Shown: one piece after another, positions 8,008 to 16,063 of the stretch | How the letters are laid out: each line of letters begins with the position of its first letter | Numbering within the stretch: the first letter of the stretch is position 1 | DNA from: Streptomyces justiciae | GTDB lineage: Bacteria > Actinomycetota > Actinomycetes > Streptomycetales > Streptomycetaceae | Length of the DNA stretch: 64,000 nt | Direction: 5' to 3' | Assembly (NCBI RefSeq): GCF_015163075.1 | Contig: NZ_JADDXU010000001.1 | Span: 1 to 64,000 of the forward strand | Notes under the pieces: model-generated | The model's input: the letters and a program-made list of their open reading frames with translations, nothing else | The model's database searches: none | What the model was told of the DNA's origin: nothing | Program-made: the position numbers and the translations under genes

Positions 8008-10113
8008 ATGTCCGGAGACAGTGCCGCTTCGTCGCCCGGACGGACCGGGGCGAGTACGGGGCGGCCTGTCGGGCGAGGGCCGGGCGGCTCCCGCTGGGGA
8101 CGGTTCTTCGAGGGCGGGCTGCTCCAGGGCGGCGTCCAGGGCAGCCCGGTCCTGCGGTTGTTCATGCGCTGGGTACGGCGGCCGCTGCTGCCCGTCATGC
8201 GGCTGTGGCGGCGCAACATCCAGCTCAAGGTCGTCGCCACGACCCTGCTGATGTCGCTCGGTGTCGTCCTGCTGCTCGGATTCGTCGTCATCGGGCAGGT
8301 GCGCAACGGCCTGCTGGACGCCAAGGTGAAGGCCTCGCAGAGCCAGGCCACCGGCGGTTTCGCGTCGGCCAAGCAGAAGGCCGACACGGCGTTCACCGCG
8401 AACGGCGACGACGGCGCGGACGATCGCGCCAACCAGAACGTCAGCTCATGGATGGGCGACCTGGTGGAGTCGCTCTCCAGCGGTGGCCAGGGCGCCTTCG
8501 ACGTCGTCACGCTGCCCGCCGTCGGTGACGACAGCGGCGGTCGCGGCTCGCGTGCCTCCGGCGGGGTCGACCCCACCACCAGTGTCCCCGAGGACCTGCG
8601 GGAACGCGTCGACAGCGACAGCAGCATGGCGGCCCAGAAGTACACCCGCATCCAGTACACCAACGGCGACGAGTCGCAGCCGGCGCTGATCATCGGCAAG
8701 CAGGTCGACGACCCGAACGACGACCCGTACCAGCTGTACTACCTCTTCCCGCTCACGCAGGAGGAGAAGTCGCTGAGCCTGGTCAAGGGGACGTTGGCGA
8801 CCGCCGGGCTCTTCGTCGTCGTCCTTCTCGGGGCCATCGCCTGGCTCGTGGTGCGGCAGGTCGTCACGCCGGTGCGGATGGCGGCCGGGATCGCCGAGCG
8901 GCTCTCCGCGGGGCGCCTCCAGGAACGTATGAAGGTCACCGGCGAGGACGACATCGCCCGCCTCGGTGAGGCCTTCAACAAGATGGCGCAGAACCTTCAG
9001 TTGAAGATCCAGCAGCTGGAGGACCTGTCGCGGATGCAGCGGCGGTTCGTCTCCGACGTGTCGCACGAGCTGCGGACGCCGCTGACCACCGTGCGGATGG
9101 CCGCGGACGTCATCCATGACGCGCGCGAGGACTTCGATCCGGTGACCGCGCGGTCGGCGGAGCTGCTCGCCGACCAGCTGGACCGGTTCGAGTCGCTGCT
9201 CGCCGACCTGCTGGAGATCAGCCGGTTCGACGCGGGCGCGGCGGCGCTGGAGGCGGAGCCGATCGACCTGCGGGAGGTCGTGCAGCGGGTCGTCAGCGGT
9301 GCGGCGCCGCTCGCCGAGCGCAAGGGCACGCGGATACAGGTGCTGGGCGACCAGCAGCCCGTCGTAGCCGAGGCCGACGCCCGGCGCGTGGAGCGGGTGC
9401 TGCGCAACCTCGTCGTCAACGCCGTCGAGCACGGCGAGGGCAAGGACGTCGTCGTCAAGCTCGCCTCGGCGGGCGGGGCGGTCGCGGTCGCGGTGCGCGA
9501 CTACGGCGTCGGGCTCAAGCCCGGCGAAGCCACACGCGTGTTCAGCCGCTTCTGGCGGGCCGACCCGGCACGCGCGCGTACCACCGGCGGTACGGGTCTG
9601 GGGCTGTCCATCGCCCTGGAGGACGCGCGGCTGCACGGCGGCTGGCTGCAGGCCTGGGGCGAGCCCGGTGGTGGCTCGCAGTTCCGGCTGACGCTGCCGC
9701 GTACCGCGGACGAGCCGCTCAGGGGCTCGCCGATACCGCTGGAACCCAAGGACTCACGTCGTAACCGTGGACTTAATGACGCCGGATTGCCGCGCGGGGC
9801 GGGCGACGGGGAGAAGCGCGCCACCGTACCGGTGCAGACGGCGGGCGAACAGGCGCCCGCGCGGGCGCCGCTCGCGCCCCGGCTGAACGCCGCGCCCCCG
9901 ACCGCCGACCCCACCGCGTTGCCGGGCAACGGCGCGCGCGTGGTGCCGCGGCCCACCGGGGGCGCACGTCCGGCGGACGACGGCGCGGCGGACGCGCCGT
10001 CGCAAGGCGACCCTTCGGGGGACGCGCCGACGCCTGAGGCACCAGCTCCCGACGCCCGGAACGCCGGGTCGGAGGACCGCAGCAAGCAAGGGGAGGCCAG
10101 CCGTGGGCGCTGA
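8008..10113 (+). CDS. mtrB: Sensor histidine kinase MtrB
   Basis: The product is 701 aa. Order of parts: cytoplasmic N-terminus of about 70 residues, first membrane helix (about 75-97), extracytoplasmic sensor region, second helix (about 262-285), HAMP (VRMAAGIAERLSAGRLQER), HisKA with His353 in SDVSHELRTPL, and HATPase with NLVVNAVEHG and GGTGLGLSIALEDARLHGG. A ~130-residue Pro/Ala-rich tail follows the ATPase domain. The start ATG lies 1 nt after the mtrA stop. It phosphorylates MtrA; the accessory lipoprotein LpqB, encoded next, is known to affect MtrB activity. An upstream in-frame start inside mtrA was rejected. Confidence 0.95.
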   Translation: MSGDSAASSPGRTGASTGRPVGRGPGGSRWGRFFEGGLLQGGVQGSPVLRLFMRWVRRPLLPVMRLWRRNIQLKVVATTLLMSLGVVLLLGFVVIGQVRNGLLDAKVKASQSQATGGFASAKQKADTAFTANGDDGADDRANQNVSSWMGDLVESLSSGGQGAFDVVTLPAVGDDSGGRGSRASGGVDPTTSVPEDLRERVDSDSSMAAQKYTRIQYTNGDESQPALIIGKQVDDPNDDPYQLYYLFPLTQEEKSLSLVKGTLATAGLFVVVLLGAIAWLVVRQVVTPVRMAAGIAERLSAGRLQERMKVTGEDDIARLGEAFNKMAQNLQLKIQQLEDLSRMQRRFVSDVSHELRTPLTTVRMAADVIHDAREDFDPVTARSAELLADQLDRFESLLADLLEISRFDAGAAALEAEPIDLREVVQRVVSGAAPLAERKGTRIQVLGDQQPVVAEADARRVERVLRNLVVNAVEHGEGKDVVVKLASAGGAVAVAVRDYGVGLKPGEATRVFSRFWRADPARARTTGGTGLGLSIALEDARLHGGWLQAWGEPGGGSQFRLTLPRTADEPLRGSPIPLEPKDSRRNRGLNDAGLPRGAGDGEKRATVPVQTAGEQAPARAPLAPRLNAAPPTADPTALPGNGARVVPRPTGGARPADDGAADAPSQGDPSGDAPTPEAPAPDARNAGSEDRSKQGEASRGR

Positions 10114-11953
10114 CCGTGTGGGGGGCGGCCGGCGAAAGCCGGTGCGCACGGTGGCGTACGCCGTCTGTGGCGCCGTACTGCTGGCGGGGTGCGCGTCGAT
10201 GCCGGACAGCGGGGATCTGCGCGACGTGGAGTCCACGCCACGGCAGGACACTCAGGTGCGGGTCTTCGCGCAGGAGCCCCGGGAGAACGCCGGGGCCAGG
10301 GAGATCGTCGACGGTTTTCTTGAGGCGCTGACCAGCGACGATCCCCATTTCGAGACGGCGAAGAAGTATCTGACCGGCGACGCCGCGAAGCTGTGGAAGC
10401 CCGAGGCGTCGCTGACGGTGCTGGAAGAGGGGCCGGGGGCGACTCCGGAGGGGGTGAACGGCCGGGACACGCAGTCCGAGTCCTCGTTCCGGCTGTACGG
10501 CGACAAGGTCGCCACCGTGGACGGGGAGCAGACGTACGCGCCCGCCGCGGGCGCCTACGACAAGCCGCTGCACCTCATCCGCGAGAAGAAGAGCCATCAG
10601 TGGCGCATCGACGCGCCGCCGTCGGGTGTCGTGATGGGCAAGTCGGACTTCCTGCGCAACTACACGTCGGTCAACAAGTACTACTTCGCCTCGAACACGC
10701 CGTCCGCCACGGGCGGGCAGCCGGTGGCCGTCGCCGACCCCGTGTACGTCCGCAAGAAGGTCGACCCGATGACGCAGACGGTACGGCTGCTGCTCGCGGG
10801 CCCCTCGCGCTGGCTCGACCCGGTCGTCAGGTCGAGCTTCCCCACGGGGACTGAGTTGAAGCTGCGCAAGGGCGTCACCTCGCTGACGCCCGACGAGCAG
10901 AACAGGCTGACGGTGCCGCTGAACGCCAGGGGGAACGGGGTCGGTGCGGGCAGGTGCCAGGAGATGGCCGCGCAACTCCTGTTCACGCTGCGGGATCTGA
11001 CCCCCACGGGGGTGGACGAGGTCGCCCTTCAGGGCTCCGACGGCACGCAGTTGTGCACGGTCACGGCGAGCGACGCCGAGAACGCCGTGGTGCACGGGGT
11101 GGGCAAGAACGAGTACCAGTACTTCCTCGACGCCAAGCACCGGCTCGTGCGGCTGCCGAGCGAGACCAGCAGTCCGGACGTGGCGCCGGTGCCCGGTGCG
11201 CTGGGCGAGGGCGCCAAGGAACTGCGGTCGGCCGCGGTGTCGCGGGACGAGCGGAAGGCGGCCGGGGTCACGCTCGACGGCAGTGAGCTGTACGTCGGGT
11301 CGCTGGTGTCGGGTGCCTCGCTCGGCGATCCGGTGCTGCACAGCGACGGCAAGACGCAGAAGGACCGTCTCACCACGCCCAGTTGGGACGGCGACGGCAA
11401 CCTGTGGGTGGCGGACCGTGATCTCGACCGGCCCCGGCTGCTGTTCCTGAAGGACGGCGCGGGCGAGCCGATCGAGGTCTCGACTCCGGGGCTGGACGGG
11501 CGAGTCGAGGCGGTGCGGTTGGCCGCGGACGGTGTGCGGATCGCGCTGATCGTGGAGAAGGGCGGGAAGGACGGCAAGAAGTCCCTCTACATCGGGCGCG
11601 TCGAACGGGGCGACAAGGCTGACGAGGGTGCCGTCTCCGTTGTCGAACTGCGTTCGGTCACGCCGCAGTTGGAGGAGGTCGCCGCGATGTCCTGGGCGGG
11701 TGACAGCCGCCTGGTGCTGGTCGGGCGCGAGCGCCGTGGCGTGCAGCAGATGGCGTACGTCCAGGTCGACGGCTCCACTCCGGTGGGGGCGGCGCCGGCC
11801 GCGCTCACGGGGGTGAAGGCCCTCGCCGCGTCCGAGGACGAACAGCTGCCGCTGGTGGCGTACTCCGAGGAGGACGGCATCGTCCGGTTGTCGGCGGGGT
11901 CGAAGTGGCAGCAGGTGGTCAAGGACGGGACGGCGCCGGTTTATCCCGGGTAG
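10103..11953 (+). CDS. lpqB: Lipoprotein LpqB, MtrAB accessory protein
   Basis: The product is 616 aa with a GTG start, overlapping mtrB by 11 nt. The signal peptide ends in the lipobox LLAGC, making Cys30 the lipid-modified residue. The N-terminal half contains a GerMN-like domain (about 180-310, TVRLLLAGPSRWLDPVVRSSFP) and the C-terminal half is a predicted beta-propeller with LWVADRDLDRP and AAMSWAGDSRL repeats. LpqB sits on the outer face of the membrane and modulates MtrB signalling in Streptomyces and mycobacteria. It is the last gene of the mtr operon. No obvious terminator hairpin follows. Confidence 0.95.
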   Translation: MGADRVGGGRRKPVRTVAYAVCGAVLLAGCASMPDSGDLRDVESTPRQDTQVRVFAQEPRENAGAREIVDGFLEALTSDDPHFETAKKYLTGDAAKLWKPEASLTVLEEGPGATPEGVNGRDTQSESSFRLYGDKVATVDGEQTYAPAAGAYDKPLHLIREKKSHQWRIDAPPSGVVMGKSDFLRNYTSVNKYYFASNTPSATGGQPVAVADPVYVRKKVDPMTQTVRLLLAGPSRWLDPVVRSSFPTGTELKLRKGVTSLTPDEQNRLTVPLNARGNGVGAGRCQEMAAQLLFTLRDLTPTGVDEVALQGSDGTQLCTVTASDAENAVVHGVGKNEYQYFLDAKHRLVRLPSETSSPDVAPVPGALGEGAKELRSAAVSRDERKAAGVTLDGSELYVGSLVSGASLGDPVLHSDGKTQKDRLTTPSWDGDGNLWVADRDLDRPRLLFLKDGAGEPIEVSTPGLDGRVEAVRLAADGVRIALIVEKGGKDGKKSLYIGRVERGDKADEGAVSVVELRSVTPQLEEVAAMSWAGDSRLVLVGRERRGVQQMAYVQVDGSTPVGAAPAALTGVKALAASEDEQLPLVAYSEEDGIVRLSAGSKWQQVVKDGTAPVYPG

Positions 11954-12055
11954 TGGGGGAGGGGCCGGGGTTGGTGTGTGGCGGGTTGGGGTTCGAGGGT
12001 TCGGGGGTTGGGATCGGGTTCGGGTTGGCGCGACCGGGAAGCGCTGAGGCATGCG

Positions 12056-12100
12056 TGACCTGACCTGACCTGACCTGACCTGACCTGACCTGACCTGACC
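12056..12100. repeat. Pentanucleotide tandem repeat (TGACC)9
   Basis: Nine perfect copies of TGACC are followed by one imperfect copy (TGACG, 12101-12105), between lpqB and the ComF-like gene. No coding function is visible; copy number may vary between isolates. Confidence 0.95.
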
Positions 12101-12127
12101 TGACGTGCCTGTGCGTGCCGTGGCGGG

Positions 12128-12150
12128 TTGTCCACAGCGAGTTATCCACA
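12128..12150 (+). promoter_or_regulatory. Pair of DnaA boxes
   Basis: TTGTCCACA (12128-12136), the preferred Streptomyces DnaA box, and TTATCCACA (12142-12150), the E. coli consensus box, lie in the same orientation with 5 nt between them, about 40-60 nt upstream of the ComF-like start. A control or DnaA-titration site is inferred. Confidence 0.6.
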
Positions 12151-12190
12151 GGGGTGGTCGGGTGGCTTGGGCGTTGGCACAGTGGTGGGC

Positions 12191-14110
12191 ATGCGGGGGT
12201 GGTGGCGGGACCTCAAGGATCTGGTGCTGCCGGCCGAGTGCGGGGGCTGCGGGAGGCCTCGCGCGGTGCTCTGTCCGGAGTGCCGCGCCGTCCTGAGCGG
12301 GAGCGCACCGCGCCGGGTGCGACCGGTGCCGGAGCCGGCGGGGTTGCCGACGGTGCATGCGGCGGCGCCGTATGCCGACGAGGTGCGGGCGGTGCTGCTG
12401 GCCCACAAGGAACGCGGCGCGCTGGCGCTTGCGGGGCCGTTGGGGACGGCTCTGGCGGGTTCGGTCCGGGCGGGGCTGCGGGCGGCGCAGACACGGGGGC
12501 AGGGGCCTTGGGAGGGGCCTGGAGGGGGATTGGCGGGGCGTGATGGTGGGCGTCCGGCTGAGGACGTGGTGGGGCGTGCCGCAGGGGTTGTGGCTGGGTT
12601 TGAGGGAGGCTTCGGCGGGGCTTTGGACGGCCCTGGGGACGGTTGTGGTGGGCGCTGGGTTGGAGGGGTGTCCGGGGGCGTTTCGGGGGCGGCTGTCAGT
12701 GGTGCGCCGGGTGGGATTCCAGGAGGCGTCGGCGGGGCTTTGGTGAGGCCTGGTGGGGGCCGGGGTGAGCGGGACGCCCTCGGTGTGGCGGCGCGGGTGG
12801 TCGGTGGCGCGGGCGATGGGGCTGCGCAAGGGGTCGTGCTGCTTGTGCCCGTTCCGTCCTCGCGTACGGCGGTGGCGGCGCGGGGGCATGATCCGGCGCG
12901 GCGGATCGCGCTGGCCGCGGCCGCGGAGTTGCGGCGGGGCGGGGTGCCGGCGCGGGTCCTCTCGGTGCTGCGGCAGCGGCGCGGTGTGGCCGACCAGGCG
13001 GGGCTCAACTCCCGCGAGCGGCTGGACAATCTCGCCGGCGCTCTCTCGGTGGTTCCCGGTGGCGGGCGGCTGTTGCTCGGAGGCCCGGTCGTGCTCGTCG
13101 ACGACGTCATGACGACGGGGGCGTCTCTTGCGGAGGCCGCGCGGGCGGTGCGGGCGGCGGTGGCGGAGGAGCGTCGCGGGCGCGGGCTGCTGGAGGGGAG
13201 CGGGGCGTGCAGGGGCGCTGAGGCGGGCGTGGAGTGCTGGGGCTGGGGCTCGGGCGGTGGGAGTCGGGGGCCGGTGGTGAGCGGCGCGGGGCCGGGCGTG
13301 GAAGACAGTGGCGGGCGCGGGCCGGAGATCCGCGGGGGCGCGGCGGGAGGCCCGCGGTGTGGGGGCGCTGAGGAGGGCGTGGAGTGCCGCGGCTCGCGCT
13401 TGGGCGGCGGGGGTCGTGGTCCGGTGGCGAGCGGCGCGGGGCCGGGGGTGGAAGGCAGCGGCGGGCGGGGGTCGGAGGGAGGGGCCCGTCGGGGCGCGGC
13501 GGGGGACCCACGGTGCCGGGGTGCAGAGGAGAGCGTGGAGTGGCGGGGCTCGGGCGGCGGGAGCCGTGGTCCGTTGGCAAGCGGCGCGAGGTCAGGTGCC
13601 GAGGGCAGCGGTGGGCGGGGGCCGGAGGTGCGTGGGGGTGCGGCGGGAGGTCCGCGGTGTTGGGGCGCTGAGGAGGGCGTCTCGTGTCCGGAAGAGGGAT
13701 GCGCGAGTCGGTGTCCGGGGGGAGGGGGCACTCGTGGGGGCGTGGCTGTGGGCGTCCGGTGTCGGGCTGTGGGCGCGGGTGGCTCGTGTGGGAGCGCGGA
13801 CCTAGGTGGGGGACCGAGTGGGGTGGTTGAGGGACTTGGGGGGATCGGTGCGTATGGAGGTGGGGGGAGGGTGGGGGGCGTTGTCAGGGGGCTGCGGGGT
13901 ACGGCGGGCGGTGGATGTGGGAGTTGTGTGGCCGCTGTGTACGGGGCTGTGGGTCGGGAAGGCACAGGGGGAAGCGATGGCGGAGCGGTGGGGGAGAGAG
14001 CCTGTGAGTGGGGCGCAGAGGCCGGAACGCGGGGTGGGGGGCGCGGTGACGTCATCTGCGCGGCTGTGGTCGCTGCGTCGCCGGATGCTTTCGAAATAAA
14101 CCGGAACTGA
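12191..14110 (+). CDS. ComF-family phosphoribosyltransferase-like protein, greatly expanded
   Basis: The product is 639 aa; ComF-like proteins are usually about 220-300 aa. The N-terminus has two CxxC pairs (Cys17/20, Cys28/31) of a zinc ribbon, then YADEVRAVLLAHKERG. After a ~115-residue Gly-rich insert (about 100-214) comes the PRTase core: LVPVPSSRTAVAARGHDPA, RQRRGVADQAGLNSRERL and the PRPP loop VVLVDDVMTTGAS (300-312). A Gly/Arg/Glu-rich tail of ~305 residues follows, including ~50-residue repeats. ATG 12191 was chosen because the zinc ribbon starts soon after it; an upstream in-frame ATG at 12128 overlaps the DnaA boxes. The role is unknown: the family name comes from DNA uptake in Bacillus, and competence is not implied. 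Confidence 0.75.
   Translation: MRGWWRDLKDLVLPAECGGCGRPRAVLCPECRAVLSGSAPRRVRPVPEPAGLPTVHAAAPYADEVRAVLLAHKERGALALAGPLGTALAGSVRAGLRAAQTRGQGPWEGPGGGLAGRDGGRPAEDVVGRAAGVVAGFEGGFGGALDGPGDGCGGRWVGGVSGGVSGAAVSGAPGGIPGGVGGALVRPGGGRGERDALGVAARVVGGAGDGAAQGVVLLVPVPSSRTAVAARGHDPARRIALAAAAELRRGGVPARVLSVLRQRRGVADQAGLNSRERLDNLAGALSVVPGGGRLLLGGPVVLVDDVMTTGASLAEAARAVRAAVAEERRGRGLLEGSGACRGAEAGVECWGWGSGGGSRGPVVSGAGPGVEDSGGRGPEIRGGAAGGPRCGGAEEGVECRGSRLGGGGRGPVASGAGPGVEGSGGRGSEGGARRGAAGDPRCRGAEESVEWRGSGGGSRGPLASGARSGAEGSGGRGPEVRGGAAGGPRCWGAEEGVSCPEEGCASRCPGGGGTRGGVAVGVRCRAVGAGGSCGSADLGGGPSGVVEGLGGIGAYGGGGRVGGVVRGLRGTAGGGCGSCVAAVYGAVGREGTGGSDGGAVGERACEWGAEAGTRGGGRGDVICAAVVAASPDAFEINRN
13205..13690 (+). repeat. 150-bp direct repeats inside the ComF-like gene
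   Basis: Units begin around 13211, 13361, 13517 and 13661 (GGGGCGCTGAGGAGGGCG-like) with partner segments at 13271, 13421 and 13571 (CCGGTGGCGAGCGGCGCGGG-like). The period is 150 bp apart from a compensating 6-bp shift, and the frame is kept, giving ~50-residue peptide repeats. Confidence 0.85.
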
Positions 14111-14421
14111 CTATGAACTTGCATCGTTGCAGGTAATGAGAGGACCAATTCACCTGAACGGAGGTACGCCGCGGTAGAGGGTGACGACATCCGTCCGGGC
14201 GAGATATGTTCGGTTGTGAGGAAAGGCCCAGGCCACGCCTCTCATATCCGATTGCCGTGCTGCGGGTTTTTCACAATCACCCGCACTGGTGGAGTGGAGA
14301 TCTTGCCCGCGGGGGAGGAGGTGGAAGTCACCGAGTCCGAGGTTCCGGGACTCACCGGAGCCTGGTGCAAAAGGGAGATGCTCCGCCGTTGGAGCGGAGC
14401 GATCCGGGAACGGAGTTCTGC
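14111..14421 (+). promoter_or_regulatory. Leader and probable promoter region of hpf
   Basis: The 311 bases lack a convincing gene. TATGTT at 14205-14210 with TGACGA at 14182-14187 (17-nt spacer) is a plausible -10/-35 pair. A short direct repeat of TTGCA lies near 14125-14140. An open frame extends hpf upstream from 14206, but its sequence is not hpf-like. Confidence 0.35.
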
Positions 14422-15114
14422 GTGGACATCGTCGTCAAGGGCCGCAAGACCGAGGTGCCCGAGCGGTTCCGCAAGCACGTGGCCGAGAAGCTGAAGCTGG
14501 AGAAGATCCAGAAGCTCGACGGCAAGGTGATCAGCCTCGACGTCGAGGTGTCCAAGGAGCCCAACCCCCGACAAGCCGACCGCTGCGACCGAGTGGAGAT
14601 CACGCTCCGCTCCCGCGGTCCGGTGATCCGGGCGGAGGCGGCGGCAAGCGATCCGTACGCGGCGCTCGACCTGGCGGCGGAAAAGCTCGACGCCCGTCTG
14701 CGCAAGCAGCACGACAAGCGTTACTCGCGCCGCGGTGCCCGCCGGATCTCGGCCGCCGAGGTCGCCGACCACGTCCCGGGCGCGGCCACCCTCAACGGCA
14801 ACGGCCACCCCGTCCATGACGAAGAGCCGGACGGCGTCCCCACCAAGAAGATCGGCTCGCTGGAAGTGAAGGGCGAAGGCCCGCTCATCGTCCGCGAGAA
14901 GACCCACGTCGCCTCCCCGATGACCCTCGACCAGGCTCTGTACGAGATGGAGCTGGTCGGGCACGACTTCTATCTGTTCGTCGACTCCGAGACGAAGGAA
15001 CCGAGTGTCGTCTACCGACGGCACGCCTACGACTACGGCGTCATCCACCTCAGCACGGACCCGATGGTCGCCCAGGCGCAGCCTCCCGCGGCCGGTGGCA
15101 CGCTGGGTGGCTGA
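14422..15114 (+). CDS. hpf: Long-form ribosome hibernation promoting factor
   Basis: The product is 230 aa with a GTG start and GGAG about 8 nt upstream. The N-terminal ribosome-binding domain (about 1-110) begins MDIVVKGRKTEVPERFRKHV and includes LDARLRKQHDKRYSRRG. A linker leads to the C-terminal dimerisation domain (about 165-225) with MTLDQALYEMELVGHDFYLF and VVYRRHAYDYGVIHL. Long HPF dimerises 70S ribosomes into inactive 100S particles in stationary phase or stress. The frame is open 72 codons further upstream, but that part is not conserved in character, so the GTG was preferred. Confidence 0.93.
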   Translation: MDIVVKGRKTEVPERFRKHVAEKLKLEKIQKLDGKVISLDVEVSKEPNPRQADRCDRVEITLRSRGPVIRAEAAASDPYAALDLAAEKLDARLRKQHDKRYSRRGARRISAAEVADHVPGAATLNGNGHPVHDEEPDGVPTKKIGSLEVKGEGPLIVREKTHVASPMTLDQALYEMELVGHDFYLFVDSETKEPSVVYRRHAYDYGVIHLSTDPMVAQAQPPAAGGTLGG

Positions 15115-15135
15115 CCGCCCGGCCTGACGGCTGAG

Positions 15136-15176
15136 CCGGTGCCCCTGGAGCGCGTGTGCGCCCCCAGGGGCACCGG
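15136..15176. terminator. Inverted repeat after hpf
   Basis: A 13-bp perfect stem (15136-15148 / 15164-15176) with a 15-nt loop starts about 20 nt after hpf. No T-run follows, which is common for GC-rich actinobacterial terminators. Confidence 0.7.
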
Positions 15177-15316
15177 TGTGCGACCACTTCGCGCCCCGCT
15201 CGGTCACCGCGGTGTCGTCCGGGCATGAAATCATGGCCGCACCGGCCCAACCGCTGGGCCGTTGCCTTGGGTTGGCGATGGCACAGGACCAGCCACAGCC
15301 TTCAGGGGGAGGAACG

Positions 15317-16063
15317 ATGGCGGACAGCTTCGGACCGATGCATGACGGGGATGCCGGCGACGGCGTCGCCGACTTGGGCCCGGACACGGGCTCACCACGC
15401 AAGGAGCCGATCCGTGTCCTGGTCGTGGACGACCATGCCCTCTTCCGGCGGGGACTGGAGATCGTGCTCGCGGCCGAGGAGGACATCCAGGTCGTGGGCG
15501 AGGCGGGCGACGGCGCCGAGGCCGTCGACAAGGCCGCCGATCTGCTGCCCGACATCGTCCTGATGGACGTACGGATGCCCAAGCGGGGCGGTATCGAGGC
15601 CTGCACCTCCATCAAGGAGGTCGCTCCCAGCGCGAAGATCATCATGTTGACGATCAGCGACGAGGAGGCCGACCTCTACGAGGCGATCAAGGCGGGCGCG
15701 ACCGGTTATCTCCTCAAGGAGATCTCCACCGACGAGGTGGCCACCGCCATTCGCGCGGTCGCCGACGGGCAGTCGCAGATCAGCCCGTCCATGGCGTCGA
15801 AGCTGCTCACCGAGTTCAAGTCGATGATCCAGCGGACGGATGAGCGACGGCTCGTGCCTGCGCCGCGGCTCACCGACCGTGAGCTGGAAGTGCTCAAACT
15901 CGTCGCCACCGGCATGAACAACCGCGATATCGCCAAGGAGTTGTTCATCTCCGAGAACACCGTGAAGAACCACGTGCGCAACATCCTGGAGAAGCTTCAG
16001 CTGCACTCCAGGATGGAGGCCGTCGTCTATGCGATGCGGGAGAAGATCCTAGAGATCCGCTAG
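15317..16063 (+). CDS. LuxR/NarL-type response regulator
   Basis: The product is 248 aa. After ~35 unconserved residues comes a receiver domain with VLVVDDHALFRRGLEIVL, phospho-acceptor Asp in DIVLMDVRMP, Thr/Ser in IIMLTISDEE and Lys in YLLKEIS. The C-terminal LuxR helix-turn-helix reads LTDRELEVLKLVATGMNNRDIAKELFISENTVKNHVRNIL. The start ATG at 15317 follows GGGGGAGGAACG; upstream in-frame starts have no such site. No histidine kinase gene is adjacent, so it is an orphan in this window. Its stop lies 15 nt inside the convergent downstream gene. Confidence 0.9.
   Translation: MADSFGPMHDGDAGDGVADLGPDTGSPRKEPIRVLVVDDHALFRRGLEIVLAAEEDIQVVGEAGDGAEAVDKAADLLPDIVLMDVRMPKRGGIEACTSIKEVAPSAKIIMLTISDEEADLYEAIKAGATGYLLKEISTDEVATAIRAVADGQSQISPSMASKLLTEFKSMIQRTDERRLVPAPRLTDRELEVLKLVATGMNNRDIAKELFISENTVKNHVRNILEKLQLHSRMEAVVYAMREKILEIR

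Noticed and set aside
12056..12105. CRISPR-like array
   Set aside because: The unit is a 5-bp microsatellite without spacers, and no cas genes are present.
12142..14190. A 682-codon minus-strand frame opposite the ComF-like gene
   Set aside because: Pro/Ser/Arg-rich shadow; the plus strand holds the zinc ribbon and PRPP loop.
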